From: Melanocharis versteri
Taxonomy: Eukaryota; Chordata; Aves; Passeriformes; Melanocharitidae
Length of the DNA stretch: 64,000 bases
Reading direction: 5' to 3'
Assembly: GCA_013397845.1 (NCBI GenBank)
Contig: VZTG01007783.1
Coordinates: 389,834-453,833, forward strand
Part shown: piece after piece, positions 61,166 to 64,000 of the stretch
Layout of the letters: each line of letters opens with the position of its first letter
How positions within the stretch are numbered: position 1 is the stretch's first letter
Notes under the pieces: model-generated
Told to the model about the DNA's origin: nothing
Databases searched by the model: none
What the model saw: the letters and a program-made list of their open reading frames with translations, nothing else
Made by a program: the position numbers and the translations under genes

Positions 61166-64000
61166 GGTAAGGCTCTGCGGTCTGCTTTTGAATTCAGACA
61201 TTTTCTTTAAGAACTTCATATACATTAAGTCTTCTCATAAAAACCAATTATGATTCCTGTGTATTTAAAAGGTAGTCACCAGAAGGTAATTCACACTGTA
61301 CAGAACTTGTCCAGTCTTCAGAAAACACTGGGAGATGCACCGTAGATTAGTGCGACTTGTGCCTTAAAATTGCCACAGATGCTCTTTCTCACAAAAAGAT
61401 TCTTTCAAAATTCTTTCTCACCCAACTGCTCTATCCCAGCTTTGAGACTTTAAATCCTTGCCAGGTAAAACTGAAGAAGGAAGAGGCTTCTGGGGGAGCA
61501 GCTCTGTTCCAGGGCCAAGCCTGGTGTGGCACAGTGAAACAAGGAGAGAACATGTAAGCAGAATCAGAGTAGAAAAAGTAAAAATGTAACTATAGTCTCT
61601 GAAATTGCTATTGCTCTAAAGTCAGATCTGTTCCTGTCAGTGAACTGTTCAGGTTTTCTGCACTGCTGTGTGTCTGGAGCTCCCTCTGTCAGTAGAAGGA
61701 ATGCCCGGATTCTCAGGACAGGGCCAAACTTGAAAAATGTAATAACAAAAGTAATTTTAAATTCCTGGCAATCTGTGCCATTAACACTAGATGGCAGTGA
61801 GTGATAGCATTTTTGGGTAAGTAAATTGGACCTAAATGCATTGTTTTGAGTGAAGAGGAACAGTAGTACATTACAGCAGAAACAAAACAATGAGCACTTA
61901 CAGTTTTAAAGTCTGAGCCTTTCAAGTCTCTTTAACAGAACTCTAAGACCTTTATACACAGCTGCCTCTCAGCTTTTCTGAGTGTTCACAATTGGAGAAA
62001 AGTTTTCCTTTCCAATTTGATATAGAAAGACAGAAATAAGTCATTATATAATTAGCTAATATTACAACATTGAATTAATTACTTAGCTTTCTATGGAAAT
62101 CATCAGACTAAGATTATTTAATTGTCATGTGATAGAAATATCTAATAGACCCTAAGTATAAGAGATGTAGAGTTTAAGGAAAAGTACAAGTAAAACTGCA
62201 ATATTAAAAGTTAAAGTTAAAAAATTGTTGCAATACTTGACCATCAGTGAAGGAATTTTTGCTAATATCTAATGTAAACCTCCATTGGCTCAACTTGAGC
62301 CAATTCCTCTTGTCCAGTTGCCTGCTACATGGGAGAAGAGACCAACCTTTACCCGTCTTGATATGTTACGTTAGGTACAACTAAATATATGTTAACCAAA
62401 AATGTCATAATGTGATTTTTTTAATTCACACTGAGGAATTGATATTCAACTGAAATGTATCACAGTGGGTGTGAATATAGTATCTGCAGACTGTGATAGG
62501 TGTATATCTCCATCCAATAATCACCCACTTCCCTTTTGTCTGTATGGAAGAAACACCTTTTCAGCTGGGGTACTGACAGTTCTGTAGGCACACATAGTCA
62601 CCATTTGTCTCTTTCAGGACTGTATATCAAATATTGCTGATAGTGAGGGTAAATGTTCCATTTCATTTCCTGCTGCTCAGCAGGGCTGTCACTGTTTTCT
62701 CCTCAAGATGAATGGCAGTACGGTTCTGGCAATGGCACCATCTCCTTGCACCAAAACCAGATCATACCCACGAGTTCCTGTTGGGAAGACTGATTTGGGC
62801 CTCATCTGTGTGACACACAAGACAGTCACAATTTGGGACAAGAAATGACATTTCTGTGTGAATTGGTAGCCTAAAACAAGATGGCAATCCTTTGCTGAAA
62901 CGAAAGATCCAGATGCCTAGCTTTCTAGCATCAGATTCTTGCTGAGACAGACAGACTAACAAAATACTTGTAAATACATGTAAATTAAAATTACCAAGAG
63001 CAATAAAATACATCCTTAGTGCCCAAATTTGAAGTGGATTAGAGTGACACTTTTTTCAGTAGGAAGAAAGTAATTTGCTTCAAGCTGTCTAGTGTGTGTG
63101 CATATTGGTGTTCTCCATGATATGCTGCTGGAACAAAGACAAAGTCACTCCATAAGTCTCCACTATTTTTTGACTCATTTTTTCTTCAAAGAAATAGCCT
63201 TGCATTATCCTTGTTCTGTTGTATAAAACCATTTTGTTTTCTGCAACATACTGAAAACGTGGCTTTGTGAAACATTTTGCAACAAAATGCTATATGAAAA
63301 ATTGTGTTATAGAGGACTGGTAGAGGAGAACACCCCCATCCTCACCCCCCAAAATCAGCCGGGAATGATTTCAAGCCCTTGAGGGATAGACATATTAAGA
63401 AAGAATAGGAATCAACTGAACAAAGTGGTGGTCCTTCTCACTGGTTAGATTTTTGGTTTGTGAGATGAAATGCCCATAAGCAGAGCGTGTAGCAAGGGAA
63501 AGAAAAGATGAGAAAATACCCTTAATCTGTAGAGGAGAACCCAAGAGAAGAAACCAGAGGCAGATTTTCTCTTAGTTAATGCCCTTTCACCCTGCCCTGT
63601 AGGTGTAAGGAATCACTTAGGCTACAACATGGTATGCATCAGTTGTAAGTTGTCTTTGCATTGACTTTGCATTGTCTGACAAGGGGTCTCACTGTGGGCC
63701 CATGTAATGAACAAAGTATAGGAGTGTAGCAAACCCTGGAGTTACAGTCAGCAGGAGAGTTTTTTGAGTTTTCTCTTTGAAATGATTGAGAAGATACGAA
63801 GAATGACACAGGAGTTGAGAAAATCTCTGATACCAAAAGTAAGAGCGCTGCTTAAAGTCAGCATTTTCTGAGCAGTGAAAAGATACTGGGTGGTGCCAAG
63901 ATGTAAATCCATACTGACACAGGAACTGCAAGAGAGATCTGTGTGAGCCAGGGCACGGGTTGGTCCATGCACAGGCTGCTCAGACACTCCTGAACCTCTT
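61166..64000. other. Intergenic, downstream of TRPA1
   Basis: AT-rich, with one CR1 fragment (62235-62365). No reading frame or splice pattern suggests a gene. Confidence 0.6.
62235..62365 (-). mobile_element. CR1 LINE fragment
   Basis: It includes 'cagtgaaggaatttttgcta', 'atatctaatgtaaacctcca', 'caacttgagccaattcctct' and 'catgggagaagagaccaacc', the upstream block of the CR1 3' region in reverse orientation. The terminal part is missing. Confidence 0.8.

Overview
The window is vertebrate nuclear DNA, almost certainly from a bird. It is about 38% GC and intron-rich, carries several truncated CR1 LINE copies (the typical avian retroposon) and one intact solo LTR of an avian type. Single-N and long-N gaps flanked by repeated sequence show that it comes from a draft assembly. 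I identified no prokaryotic, CRISPR, tRNA or rRNA feature.

Layout. 1-28.5 kb is intergenic. It holds a solo LTR with a 5-bp target-site duplication (3240-3831), a probable assembly-made tandem duplication around a single N (5170-5733), CR1 3'-end fragments at about 8.5, 12.9, 16.6 and 24.7 kb, a broken CR1 reverse-transcriptase fragment (about 13.6-14.2 kb) and an older CR1-like 3' tail (about 27.8-28.5 kb). 28.8-29.9 kb is a CpG-rich promoter and first-exon region split into several contigs, probably in the wrong order. 28830-60272 (+) is one complete gene, TRPA1, in 27 coding exons. 60273 to about 61160 is its 3' UTR with candidate poly(A) signals. 61.2-64 kb is intergenic with another CR1 fragment.

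The gene. Joining the 27 exons at GT/AG junctions with consistent phase gives 3381 nt, or 1126 codons plus stop. The protein is a complete TRPA1 channel: an N-terminal array of at least 16 recognisable ankyrin repeats, the linker with the three reactive cysteines (C626, C646, C670, matching human C621, C641, C665), six transmembrane segments, a GDIN pore filter (D916), a TRP-like helix and a C-terminal coiled coil. TRPA1 is a non-selective, Ca2+-permeable cation channel of sensory neurons, opened by electrophilic irritants and, in birds and reptiles, by noxious heat.

No new multi-gene system is visible. The points most worth checking are the misordered contigs around exon 1, an 87-nt stop-free in-frame intron inside the ankyrin domain (exons 11/12), a palindromic dispersed sequence motif seen at several places, and Ile-Ala in S5 where human TRPA1 has the menthol-related Ser-Thr pair.
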